Notes: generated from the sequence alone by a model not told the origin. 64,000 bases of DNA from Psychrobacter aquimaris (GCF_016107525.1 NZ_JABASR010000004.1:186001-250000); one strand, 5' to 3'; counted from the first letter of the stretch, positions 47,757 to 57,586 are shown. A program made the numbers and translations.

Positions 47757-49301
47757 ATGAGTAATAAAAACAATCACCCTGATAGCCCTGTTGTTGAAAG
47801 CACAGTCGTAAAAGCCACTGCCCCAAAATCTACTGATAATAAATCAGACAGCACCAAAACAGAAACGCCTGCTAAAAAAGTTAAAAGTACGACAGCCACA
47901 GATACATCTAATAATAAAGAGTCTTCTAACAAAACAGAAGCGAACAATAAAGTAGCAGCTTCTACTACGAAAAAGCCAGCATCTGCTGCCAAAAAAACCA
48001 GTAAAACCAAAGCTGTTGCCGGTCAAAACCGCGTGGCTATCTTAGGTGGTAACCGTATTCCATTTGCACGCTCGAACGGTTCATACGCTGATGTTAGTAA
48101 CACCGACATGTTGACAGCAGCGTTAGATGGCTTGATTGAACGTTATAATCTACAAGACGAAGTGTTGGGCGAAGTGGTTGCTGGTGCTGTTATGAAGCTA
48201 AGCCGCGATATCAACTTGACTCGTGAAGCAACATTGAACACAGCACTGAACCCACACACGCCAACTTATGATATCTCACAAGCTTGCGGTACTGGCTTGC
48301 AAGCGACCTTTGCTTCTGCCAACAAGATCGCACTTGGACTTATTGATTCAGCCATCACTGGCGGCGTAGATACAACCTCTGACGCACCGATCGCGATTGG
48401 TGATGGTCTACGTAAAGTACTCATCAAACTGGGCGCGGCTAAAAACAATAAACAGCGCCTAAAAGCGCTAATGGGTCTAAATCCAAAAGACTTAATCGAT
48501 TCACCACAAAATGGCGAGCCACGTACTGGTTTATCAATGGGTGACCATCAGGCCATCACCACACTTGAGTGGAATATCAGCCGTGAAGCACAAGATGAGC
48601 TTGCTTTTAACAGCCATCAGAACCTAGCGCGCGCTTATGATGAAGGGTTCTTCGATGACCTAATCACTCCATACAAAGGTCTAACGCGCGATAACAACTT
48701 GCGTCCTGATACTACTTTAGAAAAACTGGCTAAATTAAAGCCTGTGTTTGGTAAAAAGAATGCCAACCCAACGATGACAGCAGCCAACTCTACACCGCTA
48801 ACGGATGGCGCTTCTTGTGTCCTATTAGGAACCGATGAGTGGGCAAAAGAGCGTGGTCTTAAGCCATTGGCTTATATCGTTCATCAAGAAACAGCAGCGG
48901 TAGATTTCATCGGAAAATCTGGCACCACAGAAGGGCTATTAATGGCACCTGCTTATGCCGTACCACGTATGCTTGAACGCGCTGGCCTGACACTACAAGA
49001 TTTCGATTTTTATGAAATTCATGAAGCCTTTGCATCACAAGTGTTATCAACACTAGCCGCTTGGGAAGATGAGACATTCTGTGAAGAGCGTCTAGGACTA
49101 GATGCACCACTAGGTTCTATCGATCGTAGTAAGCTAAACGTGAATGGTTCATCGTTGGCTGCGGGCCATCCTTTTGCAGCAACGGGCGGTCGTATCCTAG
49201 CCACTGCAGCCAAGCTTTTGGATCAAAAAGGCTCAGGTCGCGCACTTATCTCTATCTGTGCAGCGGGTGGTCAGGGCGTTACTTGTATCTTAGAGAAATA
49301 A
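47757..49301 (+). CDS. Acetyl-CoA C-acyltransferase (thiolase, FadI/FadA2-like) with Lys-rich N-terminal extension
   Basis: 514 residues from ATG 47757 (AAGGA upstream); the frame opens 48 bases earlier. The thiolase core starts near residue 90 (RVAILGGNRIPFARSNG); ISQACGTGLQATFASANKIALG holds the acyl-accepting Cys, YEIHEAFASQ the His, and ICAAGGQGVTCILE the second Cys. Cleaves or forms 3-oxoacyl-CoA. Residues 1-88 are a Lys/Thr/Ser/Ala-rich, probably disordered extension containing PAKK and AAKK words, like histone-H1-type tails. Divergent from the large FabG gene; together with MaoC this gives three beta-cycle activities. Own terminator follows. Confidence 0.93.
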   Translation: MSNKNNHPDSPVVESTVVKATAPKSTDNKSDSTKTETPAKKVKSTTATDTSNNKESSNKTEANNKVAASTTKKPASAAKKTSKTKAVAGQNRVAILGGNRIPFARSNGSYADVSNTDMLTAALDGLIERYNLQDEVLGEVVAGAVMKLSRDINLTREATLNTALNPHTPTYDISQACGTGLQATFASANKIALGLIDSAITGGVDTTSDAPIAIGDGLRKVLIKLGAAKNNKQRLKALMGLNPKDLIDSPQNGEPRTGLSMGDHQAITTLEWNISREAQDELAFNSHQNLARAYDEGFFDDLITPYKGLTRDNNLRPDTTLEKLAKLKPVFGKKNANPTMTAANSTPLTDGASCVLLGTDEWAKERGLKPLAYIVHQETAAVDFIGKSGTTEGLLMAPAYAVPRMLERAGLTLQDFDFYEIHEAFASQVLSTLAAWEDETFCEERLGLDAPLGSIDRSKLNVNGSSLAAGHPFAATGGRILATAAKLLDQKGSGRALISICAAGGQGVTCILEK

Positions 49302-49367
49302 GTTTGATGACTTTTAGGTTAAAAAGACACGCTGACTTATTATTTTAATCAGCATATATGTGTCAAT

Positions 49368-49404
49368 AAAAAATGCCCTTTAATTTATTTAAAGGGCATT
49401 TTTT
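49368..49404 (+). terminator. Intrinsic terminator after the thiolase gene
   Basis: AAAAAATGCCCTTTAA / TTTAAAGGGCATTTTTT, a perfect 15-16 bp stem with T-run. 66 bases after the thiolase stop. Its left arm contains the ATG of a longer but unlikely ppk2 frame. Confidence 0.92.
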
Positions 49405-49486
49405 ATTGTCTGTACTTTGTTATGATAGAAATGACCTAGATAACAGCCTCTCAAAAAAGCCGATACGCCACACAAAGGTAATATTT

Positions 49487-50566
49487 ATGGGTAAGACAAA
49501 AGTTTTATTAAAAAAAATGAGGCAAGTCATTTTTGGCTCTGAAAAATTGGTGATGACAGCACCCCTCACAACCACTGATTTTCAATCTCTAACGACTAAG
49601 GAGGATTTAGATCGGTACAATCAGGAACAAGCCCTCCTCTCTGAACGCATCGAAAAAGATATTCTTGACGATGAACTGCGTCGAAAAATGCACCAAGACT
49701 TAATCGATACCTATGATGAAGAACTAGAAAATGAAATAGATGATTATGCACGTGACTTTCGTTTTAACGGACGTGAGATAAGCGAGCAAGAAAAACTGGA
49801 TCGGCGCACTTACTTCCATGAATTGGTACGCCTACAGCGAGAACTTATAAAACTGCAAGATTGGGTGGTTGATCGCGGTGAGCGCATCGTCGTTATCTTT
49901 GAAGGGCGGGATTCTGCTGGTAAAGGTGGCGCTATCAAACGCATTACCCAGCGACTAAATCCGCGAGTTTGCCGTGTTGCAGCCTTACCTGCCCCAACGG
50001 AACGCGAGCAAACACAATGGTATTTTCAGCGCTATGTCGCGCATTTACCAGCAGCAGGTGAGATCGTATTGTTTGATCGTAGCTGGTATAACCGCGGCGG
50101 GGTTGAGCACGTGATGGGCTTTTGTACCGATGCACAATATGAAGAGTTTTTTCAGTCGGTGCCTGAGTTTGAACGCATGCTAGTACGATCAGGCATTCGC
50201 TTAGTAAAATATTGGTTTTCTATTACTGATGATGAGCAACATGCGCGCTTTATGAGTCGAATATATGACCCACTTAAACAGTGGAAGCTCTCACCGATGG
50301 ATTTACAATCACGCCGGCGGTGGGAAGATTACACCAAAGCAAAAGAAACCATGTTTGAACGCACTCATATCCCTGAAGCGCCATGGTGGGTAGTTGAGGG
50401 CAATAACAAGAAGCGCGCAAGGCTAAACTGTATTGCGCATTTACTCGAACAAATCCCTTATAAAGAAATACCTCGTGACGAAGTTGAGCTACCCAACCGC
50501 AAACGCGATGACGAATACTACCGTGAACCTATCCCAGATGATATGTATGTGCCACCGCGTTATTAA
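49487..50566 (+). CDS. ppk2: Polyphosphate kinase 2
   Basis: 359 residues from ATG 49487 (AAAGG upstream); an in-frame ATG at 49373 lies in the preceding terminator and is rejected. FEGRDSAGKGGAIKRITQRLNPRVCRVAALPAPTEREQTQWYFQRYVAHLP includes Walker A; LFDRSWYNRGGVEHVMGF includes Walker B; these are PPK2 class I features. Such enzymes transfer phosphate between polyphosphate and nucleoside diphosphates, usually favouring GTP or ATP formation. The ~75-residue acidic, helical N-terminus is typical of one-domain class I proteins. Single-gene unit with a bidirectional terminator after it. Confidence 0.94.
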   Translation: MGKTKVLLKKMRQVIFGSEKLVMTAPLTTTDFQSLTTKEDLDRYNQEQALLSERIEKDILDDELRRKMHQDLIDTYDEELENEIDDYARDFRFNGREISEQEKLDRRTYFHELVRLQRELIKLQDWVVDRGERIVVIFEGRDSAGKGGAIKRITQRLNPRVCRVAALPAPTEREQTQWYFQRYVAHLPAAGEIVLFDRSWYNRGGVEHVMGFCTDAQYEEFFQSVPEFERMLVRSGIRLVKYWFSITDDEQHARFMSRIYDPLKQWKLSPMDLQSRRRWEDYTKAKETMFERTHIPEAPWWVVEGNNKKRARLNCIAHLLEQIPYKEIPRDEVELPNRKRDDEYYREPIPDDMYVPPRY

Positions 50567-50603
50567 AATGTATGGTGGCTTTACTTAGTCTTATGCTCAT
50601 TAT

Positions 50604-50640
50604 AAAAAAGCCGCCTTATCGATATATAAAGCGGCTTTTT
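50604..50640. terminator. Bidirectional terminator between ppk2 and pilZ
   Basis: AAAAAAGCCGC / GCGGCTTTTT around a 16-base AT-rich loop; A and T runs at both ends. Lies between convergent ppk2 and pilZ, and ends the long rsmG-to-pilZ gene run. Confidence 0.85.
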
Positions 50641-50705
50641 CCACACTGTTTATTTAGTAATAGTTGTCTAACACTTATCAAAACCATTACAAGTACCATT
50701 AATAA

Positions 50706-51053
50706 TTACATGGTATACGTAGACTGCAAACCGTCTATTTTACCCGCCAATAACCGCTCAACTTCGTTTTTAATTCTTTGACCTGCAATATCAGTTCCAA
50801 TCTGTACAGCAAAACCTGCCGGTCGACCACCTTGAGTTTTAGAATTGATCCAAACCACTTTACCATTCATGGGTAAACGCTCGCTAGAATTGGGTAAAGT
50901 GATGGCGATAAATACTTCGTTACCTAGCTGCTGAGCCTGATTGGATGACACAAATAATGCGCCATTACTGACAAAGGACAAGTAGCTGGCATATAACATT
51001 TCGATATTTTCAATATGGCAGGTTAATATCCCGCCGCGTCCTGGCATGGCCAT
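50706..51053 (-). CDS. pilZ: PilZ domain protein, type IV pilus assembly
   Basis: 115 residues. RGGILTCHIENIEMLYASYLSFVSNGALFVSSNQAQQLGNEVFIAITLP and GKVVWINSKTQGGRPAGFAVQI agree with pilus-type PilZ proteins, which lack the RxxxR cyclic-di-GMP motif; no such motif is seen here. Family members bind the pilus ATPase PilB and FimX-like partners in xanthomonads and pseudomonads and are needed for pilus formation. AAGGA supports ATG 51053. It follows holB by 55 bases, the same holB-pilZ order as in Pseudomonas. Confidence 0.93.
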   Translation of the reverse strand: MAMPGRGGILTCHIENIEMLYASYLSFVSNGALFVSSNQAQQLGNEVFIAITLPNSSERLPMNGKVVWINSKTQGGRPAGFAVQIGTDIAGQRIKNEVERLLAGKIDGLQSTYTM

Positions 51054-51108
51054 AGTCAGCTTCCTTCATTAAGTTTGGTATTTTTATTTGCTATTAAGGC
51101 GGATTTTC

Positions 51109-52245
51109 TTATAAGCAAGCCAATTCTTGCATTAGCTTATCATAGGCAAATTTTTCTTGCACATTTTGTTGCAGAGCGATTTTTGTCTGCTGTAAGCTAC
51201 TAGAAAAAAGCGCTAAGCCATTATTATCAGGTGGATGCTTTTCTAATACAGCGGATAGATTGACGTCTTTTTGAAGCTCATTAAGCCCTAAGCAAACACG
51301 GCGCATATCAAGTAGCATCAGCTCAGACAGCTGAATAAATTCTGTGATACTCAGTTGGTTTTGCCAATAGTCACTGGCTGCCACACTACTACGTTTACCA
51401 CTACGCAATGCCTGCCACGTCGTCAACCATAGCGCACGTTTGCTGTACCATGGAGCTTGTGCCATGGCTATCGCTGCCAAAGGTGCGCCATTTGCCAATT
51501 GGATAAGCTGCTCAATCGCAGCCGTACCGACTGCTTCACGATTGACCGTAGAGCCAAGCGCCCGTGTCACATAGTCAACGGCGATCATAGGCTGAATGGT
51601 CTGCAATGGCAGCTGCTGCACCCGACTTTTAATGGTGGGCAGTAATTGCGCAGGAGTATCACTGATCAAAAATAAATGGACTTGAGCTTGTGGTTCTTCT
51701 AAGGTCTTGAGTAGCGCATTAGCCGCGGCAATCGTCATTTGCTCTGCATGGTCTAACACACAGATACGCATACCTTGACCACCTTGGTAGATAAAAGGCT
51801 GCAAGTTACGAATATCATCCACTTTAATCTTAAGAGCACTATTACTGGCTGTTTTGGGTGATTTTTTATCTTTTGCAGCGTTACTTAATTTCTCTTTATT
51901 ATCAGCATTGTCTGCACTGATTGGCATACTGATCAGTGGCAATACCTGTAAGCTTGGATGCGTACCAGATCTTAGCCACTGGCAACTTTCACATGCGCCG
52001 CAAGCCCCTGTTGGATGACTGTCACGCTCACGGCATAACAGCCAAGCGACCAAACGCCATACAAAAGCCCGCTTGCCCATACCCTGCATACCGGCGGCTA
52101 ATAGCGCATGTGGCAAAGATTGCTGTGATGTCAAAACTCGCTTGGTCAATTGCAACCACAGATTTTGCTGCCATGGCAATAACGCTGCAAAATAAATGTG
52201 GTCTGTGGTATCCATTGTGCCTGTATTTTGCGTCTTATCACTCAT
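51109..52245 (-). CDS. holB: DNA polymerase III subunit delta prime
   Basis: 378 residues. Clamp-loader subunit of the AAA+ fold: HALLAAGMQGMGKRAFVWRLVAWLLC is the P-loop region (GMQGMGKR), CRERDSHPTGACGACESCQWL the four-Cys zinc module, and ICVLDHAEQMTIAAANALLKTLEEPQ the Walker B/SRC-like region. A ~45-residue Lys/Ser/Asn-rich insertion (near 112-145, DNADNKEKLSNAAKDKKSPKT) separates zinc module and Walker B. AGGA before ATG. Lies between kdsB and pilZ, both co-directional with gaps under 90 bases. Confidence 0.94.
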   Translation of the reverse strand: MSDKTQNTGTMDTTDHIYFAALLPWQQNLWLQLTKRVLTSQQSLPHALLAAGMQGMGKRAFVWRLVAWLLCRERDSHPTGACGACESCQWLRSGTHPSLQVLPLISMPISADNADNKEKLSNAAKDKKSPKTASNSALKIKVDDIRNLQPFIYQGGQGMRICVLDHAEQMTIAAANALLKTLEEPQAQVHLFLISDTPAQLLPTIKSRVQQLPLQTIQPMIAVDYVTRALGSTVNREAVGTAAIEQLIQLANGAPLAAIAMAQAPWYSKRALWLTTWQALRSGKRSSVAASDYWQNQLSITEFIQLSELMLLDMRRVCLGLNELQKDVNLSAVLEKHPPDNNGLALFSSSLQQTKIALQQNVQEKFAYDKLMQELACL

Positions 52246-52328
52246 AGCTAACGTCCTATAACTTCGCTTGATTATTCAGGATATAGCGTGTTCATGACGC
52301 TTTAGATGAAGTATTTTGCTTAGGCTAT

Positions 52329-53141
52329 TTATCCAATTGGACTCTGAAAGTCAGTCAAGCTCATGGCATTTAAACGGTCTAAATCTTCTTGCGTATCGAC
52401 CCCTGCTGGTAGATGACAAGCAGCAACTGCAATAGCAATTTGCTCTCCATTTTCTAAAACGCGTAACTGCTCTAGGCTCTCAAGTCTCTCAAGTGGTGTT
52501 TGCGGCCAATGCACAAACTGCTGTAATAAACGGACGCGATAAGCGTATAGCCCTAAATGACGATAAGCATTTTTTGGTGGGTTTCTATGATCGTCATTGG
52601 ACAATACGATATCACGATCACAAGGAATGGGCGCTCGGCTAAAATAAAGCGCACGTTGCAAGTCATTAGATTGTTGACTGACAACCTTTACCACTGATGA
52701 GCGCATAAAGGTCTCATAGTCGTCGATAGACTCACACAAAGTCGCCATCACGCTATCACTGTCTGCGACCAAAAGTGCCTGCACCTGCTCTAATAATAAC
52801 GGTGGCACTAACGGTTCATCACCTTGCATATTGACCACGATATCATGGTCAGCCCATCCTTTGATGGCGGCTACTTCTGCCAAACGGTCAGTGCCTGAAG
52901 CATGCTCGCTACTGGTCATCACCACATCAAACCCTGCATCCATGCATACCTTGGCAATATCGTCATTATCTGTGGCAATGCACATATCATCAGCGAAGTG
53001 CGCTGTTTGCGCTTTTTCAGCAACCCAAAGAATCATCGGCTTACCATGTATTTCTAGTAATGGCTTGCCAGGCAGCCGTGTGCTCTTAAAACGAGCAGGG
53101 ATAACAATATGAGTTTTGGCAGGTATAATTACTGACGACAT
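52329..53141 (-). CDS. kdsB: 3-deoxy-manno-octulosonate cytidylyltransferase
   Basis: 270 residues from ATG 53141 (AGGAAA upstream); the longer frame to 53234 runs into lpxK and has no family match. Activates KDO with CTP to CMP-KDO for lipopolysaccharide inner core. [17 protein letters not shown] is the nucleotide loop; [11 protein letters not shown] carries the metal-binding Asp; [13 protein letters not shown] and [12 protein letters not shown] are conserved. Follows lpxK by 37 bases. Confidence 0.96.
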   Translation of the reverse strand: MSSVIIPAKTHIVIPARFKSTRLPGKPLLEIHGKPMILWVAEKAQTAHFADDMCIATDNDDIAKVCMDAGFDVVMTSSEHASGTDRLAEVAAIKGWADHDIVVNMQGDEPLVPPLLLEQVQALLVADSDSVMATLCESIDDYETFMRSSVVKVVSQQSNDLQRALYFSRAPIPCDRDIVLSNDDHRNPPKNAYRHLGLYAYRVRLLQQFVHWPQTPLERLESLEQLRVLENGEQIAIAVAACHLPAGVDTQEDLDRLNAMSLTDFQSPIG

Positions 53142-53178
53142 GGGGTTTCCTATAGCAATTTTTATACGGTTTAAAGCA

Positions 53179-54318
53179 TCATTTATTATTTGCTTTATTA
53201 TTGTTATTGGTACTGTCATTGTTTTCGATATCAATACCTAGCTTCTTTAGCTGCTGCTGCAGATTATCATAACAGCTGTCAGAGAGTTCGGCGGTTACTG
53301 GCAGTACCCATAGTCTGTTTATCAGCTCTTGATACTCATCATTTAGCGCTTTATCAGTAGTGGCTTTCGACAGCAACGCTCTCATTTTTACCGCATCTTT
53401 ACTGGTTACTACGATTGGATATTCGGTATACTGCAACAATTCCGCCAAGTCAAAATCATAATGATCAGGATAAGCATGTCCAACGACATCGAAGCCAAGC
53501 GAATTTAAAGTATCAAAAAACCGCTGCGGATAACCAATACCGCTCACCGCATGTACTTTATGGCCCTTTTTAGGCGAATCAATGTGAGAATAAGATAAAG
53601 TAGGTTGCCATAAGAGTTGCAGAGCATTCGCCTCTAGATGCATCGTCAAGCGATTGGCTCGATATAGACTGCTATTATCTTTGTTATTATCAACTGAATC
53701 TGTTGTTAGTGGCTCATGGTAGATAACAGTTGCCCCCTGTAAGCGTGACATGGGCTCACGTAAAAACCCTGTTGGCAAGAGCTGTTGATTACCAAAGCCT
53801 CGTGTCGAATCGACCACAATCCATTCAATGTCACGTTGCAGTGCATAATGCTGCAAGCCATCGTCGGCAATAATGAATTGCAAGTCAGGATGGGCAGCTA
53901 ACAAGGTCATAATTGCTTGCTTACGATCAGGACATACTGCCATGGGCGCATTTGTCATATTAACAATCAAACAAGGCTCATCCCCTACCACATTGGGCAA
54001 ACTGGTGGCATCGACCAAAGCGGGCATTTGACTGGTATCACCACCATAACCACGACTAATAACACCTACCTTTATTCCCCGTTCTTGTAGATAATCAACC
54101 AAGGCAATAATCAATGGCGTTTTGCCACTACCACCCACGCTGATATTACCGATCACCATAACGGGAACAGGCGCACGATAACTTTCTAACAGCCCAGATT
54201 TGTAAGCTTGACGACGCAGCGTGGTGATGAGTCCATACAACCAACTAATAGGTAGCAATAGCCATAGCCAAGCGGCTTGACGTTGCCAGGCACGCGTCAC
54301 TGTCGTCTCAATGCTCAT
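53179..54318 (-). CDS. lpxK: Tetraacyldisaccharide 4'-kinase
   Basis: 379 residues. Phosphorylates the 4'-position of the lipid A disaccharide. One N-terminal membrane anchor ([20 protein letters not shown]), then [25 protein letters not shown] (P-loop) and [27 protein letters not shown] is the LpxK signature with catalytic acids. The C-terminal ~20 residues are Asn/Lys-rich and dispensable-looking. No clear ribosome binding site. Sits between msbA (66 bases) and kdsB, matching the usual msbA-lpxK-kdsB order. Confidence 0.95.
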   Translation of the reverse strand: MSIETTVTRAWQRQAAWLWLLLPISWLYGLITTLRRQAYKSGLLESYRAPVPVMVIGNISVGGSGKTPLIIALVDYLQERGIKVGVISRGYGGDTSQMPALVDATSLPNVVGDEPCLIVNMTNAPMAVCPDRKQAIMTLLAAHPDLQFIIADDGLQHYALQRDIEWIVVDSTRGFGNQQLLPTGFLREPMSRLQGATVIYHEPLTTDSVDNNKDNSSLYRANRLTMHLEANALQLLWQPTLSYSHIDSPKKGHKVHAVSGIGYPQRFFDTLNSLGFDVVGHAYPDHYDFDLAELLQYTEYPIVVTSKDAVKMRALLSKATTDKALNDEYQELINRLWVLPVTAELSDSCYDNLQQQLKKLGIDIENNDSTNNNNKANNK

Positions 54319-54384
54319 TATTATTGGCTACTTATCCTATTATTTTAGTGCAGCAAGAGTGTTGCAAGATAGCGATACATAAAT

Positions 54385-56172
54385 CTACTCAAAATCGCGC
54401 TCATACATTTGTGCATAATGACCTTGCAATTGCATCAGCTCATCATGCGTGCCTAACTCAACGATTTGACCACTATCTAACACTGCGATACGATCTGCGG
54501 ACTCAATAGTGGTTAATCGATGTGCAATGACTAACGTCGTACGATCTTTCATCACATTATCAAGCGCTTGTTGAATGTAGTACTCTGACTCATTGTCTAA
54601 CGCACTGGTTGCTTCATCTAAAATTAAAATCGGCGCGTCTTTTAATAGCGCACGAGCAATCGATAAGCGCTGACGCTGCCCGCCAGAGAGTTGCAAACCT
54701 TCAGCACCGATTTCACTTTGATAGCCATTTGGCATTTTCATAATAAAATCATGGGCAAAAGCATCTTTTGCGGCGCGTTCAACTTCAGCTTGGGTTTTAC
54801 TGGCTAAGCCACCATAAGCAATATTGTTAAATACCGTGGTATTGAACAGGACTACTTGTTGATTGACCATCGCAATCTGCGCCCGTAAGCTCTCAAGCTT
54901 AATGTCTTCAATCGGTATGCCATCCAAGGTAATTTGCCCAGAAGAAGTCGATAAGGTACGCGTCAGTAAATTGACTAAAGATGATTTACCAGCACCACTT
55001 CGCCCTACCAATGCAACCGTCTCACCCGCTCTTACATCTAATGTAAAGTCACGCAAAGCGACCGTCGAATCAGGATAAACCAGACTGACATTATCCAGCT
55101 TAATTTCACCTGTCAAAGTAGGGCTAAGCACACCAGTATCTGTTTCTTCTGGCTCATCTAGCAATGCAAAAATAGACTCACCTGCCGCAATCCCTTTTTG
55201 CAGTTTTTGATTCACATCAGTCAGTGAGCGCACCGGTTTACTGAGCAATCCTGCAGCAGCGATATACGAGATAAACTCACCCGCTGAGATATTGTCTATC
55301 ACCGATGGGCGCAGTGCGAGCCACACCACAACTGACATGGCTATCGCCATTAGCAACTGTACCGCTGGTGTATTGATACTATTGGTCACAACGACCTTCA
55401 TGCCTTGGCGTAAGTTCTTTTTTGATGTTTTATCGAAGCGTGCGGCTTCGTATGCTTGACCGCCATAGTTTTTGACAACCTGATAGCCACCGATAACTTC
55501 ATTGGTAATATGGCTGACATCACCCATCGTCTCTTGAATGCCCTTAGACAACTTTAGATAACGCTTTGAAGCCACACGAATAAGCCACAATATGGGCGGT
55601 AGCACAATAAACAAAATTAACGTCAAACGCCAATTGCTATAAAGCAAGAAGCCTATCAAGGCCACGACAGTCAAACCATCTCGCAGTAGCGTCTTCATAG
55701 AGTCTGTGCTGGCTGCGGTGACTTGCTCAACATCAAATATCAGCTTGGATGAAATGGTTCCAGCAGGATTGGCCAAGTAGAAGGAGCTTGGCAGACGAAG
55801 CAATTTATTAAAGACTTCCACCCGCAGCTCATATACCAAATTACGCGAGACCAGAGCAGAGTAATAATTACCCAAAAAGCTACCAACACCGCGGACAAAA
55901 AATAGACCAATGATCAATAATGGAAATAAATCCTGTTTGCTTTGATCGCTCTGATTAATGGCGTCGGTGATGTATTGAAGTAATTTGGCAATCCAAATCT
56001 CTGTCGCTGCATTAATCGCAAAGCCTACCACAGTAAGCATTAATGCCCACCAATATGGTTTTAAATAACTCAGCAAACGCAGCAAGGTCTTATGTTTAGG
56101 TATGTTTGACGGCTCTGCTGATAATGTTTTAGCAGCAGTTTTTGCAGAGTCAGGTTGATATGCTTGGCTCAT
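54385..56172 (-). CDS. msbA: Lipid A export ABC transporter MsbA
   Basis: 595 residues, half-transporter: six membrane helices in the first ~340 residues, then the ATPase domain with ALVGRSGAGKSSLVNLLTR (Walker A), LSGGQRQRLSIARALLKDAPILILDEATSALD (signature and Walker B). Flips core-lipid A across the inner membrane as a homodimer. LRLPSSFYLANPAGTISSKLIFDVEQV is typical MsbA. GAGG before ATG. Neighbouring lpxK and kdsB supply its substrate, strengthening the MsbA call over general drug exporters. Confidence 0.95.
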   Translation of the reverse strand: MSQAYQPDSAKTAAKTLSAEPSNIPKHKTLLRLLSYLKPYWWALMLTVVGFAINAATEIWIAKLLQYITDAINQSDQSKQDLFPLLIIGLFFVRGVGSFLGNYYSALVSRNLVYELRVEVFNKLLRLPSSFYLANPAGTISSKLIFDVEQVTAASTDSMKTLLRDGLTVVALIGFLLYSNWRLTLILFIVLPPILWLIRVASKRYLKLSKGIQETMGDVSHITNEVIGGYQVVKNYGGQAYEAARFDKTSKKNLRQGMKVVVTNSINTPAVQLLMAIAMSVVVWLALRPSVIDNISAGEFISYIAAAGLLSKPVRSLTDVNQKLQKGIAAGESIFALLDEPEETDTGVLSPTLTGEIKLDNVSLVYPDSTVALRDFTLDVRAGETVALVGRSGAGKSSLVNLLTRTLSTSSGQITLDGIPIEDIKLESLRAQIAMVNQQVVLFNTTVFNNIAYGGLASKTQAEVERAAKDAFAHDFIMKMPNGYQSEIGAEGLQLSGGQRQRLSIARALLKDAPILILDEATSALDNESEYYIQQALDNVMKDRTTLVIAHRLTTIESADRIAVLDSGQIVELGTHDELMQLQGHYAQMYERDFE

Positions 56173-56262
56173 AAAAGCCTCAATTTGGGGGTCATAATAT
56201 GAATGGACTGCGCTAAAATCACAGTGTTATAAAGGCATCAATGGCACTAAAGTAGTTATAGG

Positions 56263-56694
56263 CTACTGCGGTAACGGCTGACCAAGTGGCACGACCGTAC
56301 TGATATTAAGGTTCAAAAATCCCAGTTTACCCGCAATATCCATCACTCGTACAACCGATTGATGGGTGGCATTGGCATCCGCAGCAATAACAAATAGCAT
56401 GTCACGATTACTGCCTGCTTCTTGTTGTAGCATGCTGGTCAACTCTGCCTCATTGCTACTGGCAAGCGTAATACCGTTCACCAGATAACTGCCATCTTCT
56501 TGTACTGCCACTTCGATACTATTTTTCTCTTCTGTCAGCGCGACACCTTCAGCTTCAGGAAGAATAATATTTAAACGGCTAAAATGATTAAACGACGTTG
56601 CTAACAGCAAAAATACGATCAAAAACAATAAACAGTCAATCATCGGGGTCAAGTTAATTTCGAGCGGCTCAACAGTCGGTTTTCTAAAGCGCAT
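56263..56694 (-). CDS. exbD: ExbD/TolR family biopolymer transport protein
   Basis: 143 residues: short cytoplasmic start, one membrane helix near 17-38 with INLTPMIDCLLFLIVFLLLAT (Asp25 in LTPMID is the proton-carrying residue), and a periplasmic domain ending PLGQPLPQ. Works with the ExbB/TolQ-type protein encoded 72 bases upstream to transmit the proton gradient. Placement before msbA-lpxK-kdsB suggests an envelope or lipopolysaccharide-related role rather than TonB-linked iron uptake, but this is inference. Confidence 0.92.
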   Translation of the reverse strand: MRFRKPTVEPLEINLTPMIDCLLFLIVFLLLATSFNHFSRLNIILPEAEGVALTEEKNSIEVAVQEDGSYLVNGITLASSNEAELTSMLQQEAGSNRDMLFVIAADANATHQSVVRVMDIAGKLGFLNLNISTVVPLGQPLPQ

Positions 56695-56766
56695 ATCACT
56701 CTCTTTAATTTACTGAATACTCATGTGCTTGATGGATTATTAGGGCCTGCTGAACAGTCACAAATA

Positions 56767-57501
56767 TTAAGAAGTGAGAGCAACACCATTATTTGAGTTT
56801 AACCCATCCACTGCATACTCGTGATCTACAACGTCATCCGATGGCGCACGATGTGCAGGCACATTCAAACCAGCAGTAGAGGTATTTTCCAGCAAATGAT
56901 AATCATACAACTCTTGAATCATTAGCCCCGCTTGCGTCTCAAATTGGGCATTAATATCGATAATACGGCGCTGAAAATAACGATAGGCAACCAGTGCTGG
57001 AATAGCCACGATCATACCAGCAGCAGTCGTAATCAACGCTTGTGACACACCAGCAGCAAGCATCGTTGGGTCTTGCATTGCGCCATCGGTAATCGCCAAA
57101 AATGACGAAATAATGCCTAATACCGTACCTAACAAACCCAGTAGTGGCGCAATCGCCCCTATGGTCCCAAGCATATTGATGTTTTTTTCTAACTGATGCA
57201 CTTGTACGCTAGCGCGGTTTTGCATATGCATCGTCATCGAATCTAAGCCATATTGACGATACAGCAGCCCTGTCGCTAAAATATCTCCCAAAGGTGTTTT
57301 TTCTTTGACATTCATCAGCTGTGTACGACCAATATCCCCATTCTCACGTAAGCGTGTGATTAGCTGTTCGCGCAACCTACTCGGGGCAACTTTATTAAAC
57401 TGTAAGGTATGACTACGCTCGATGATGATAACCAATGCCAATATTGAGCACACCACGATAGGCGTCATCAACCAACCACCCGCTTGTACCAACTCCCACA
57501 T
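56767..57501 (-). CDS. exbB: MotA/TolQ/ExbB family proton channel protein
   Basis: 244 residues, three membrane helices. MWELVQAGGWLMTPIVVCSILALVIIIERSHTL is the N-terminal helix; LGTIGAIAPLLGLLGTVLGIISSFLAIT and GVSQALITTAAGMIVAIPALVAYRYFQRRI are the proton-channel helices of the family. Length and pattern are nearer ExbB-like than TolQ; tol genes are absent. AGAGAG before the ATG. First gene of the envelope block; parB ends 85 bases upstream with no visible terminator between. Confidence 0.92.
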   Translation of the reverse strand: MWELVQAGGWLMTPIVVCSILALVIIIERSHTLQFNKVAPSRLREQLITRLRENGDIGRTQLMNVKEKTPLGDILATGLLYRQYGLDSMTMHMQNRASVQVHQLEKNINMLGTIGAIAPLLGLLGTVLGIISSFLAITDGAMQDPTMLAAGVSQALITTAAGMIVAIPALVAYRYFQRRIIDINAQFETQAGLMIQELYDYHLLENTSTAGLNVPAHRAPSDDVVDHEYAVDGLNSNNGVALTS

Positions 57502-57586
57502 ACTGACTCTCTTTTATATTTTTATAAGAATAGCGGTTATCAAAATATCTCAAGTTCAAAGCATCACGACAAACTCGTTAGCGATA

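Noticed and set aside
49373-49486. N-terminal extension of PPK2 starting at ATG 49373
   Set aside because: The ATG lies in the stem of the thiolase terminator and the extra residues have no counterpart; ATG 49487 has a good ribosome binding site.
56720-56766. GGGCCTGCTGAACAG in the exbB-exbD gap as an IS end
   Set aside because: No matching inverted end or second copy was seen.
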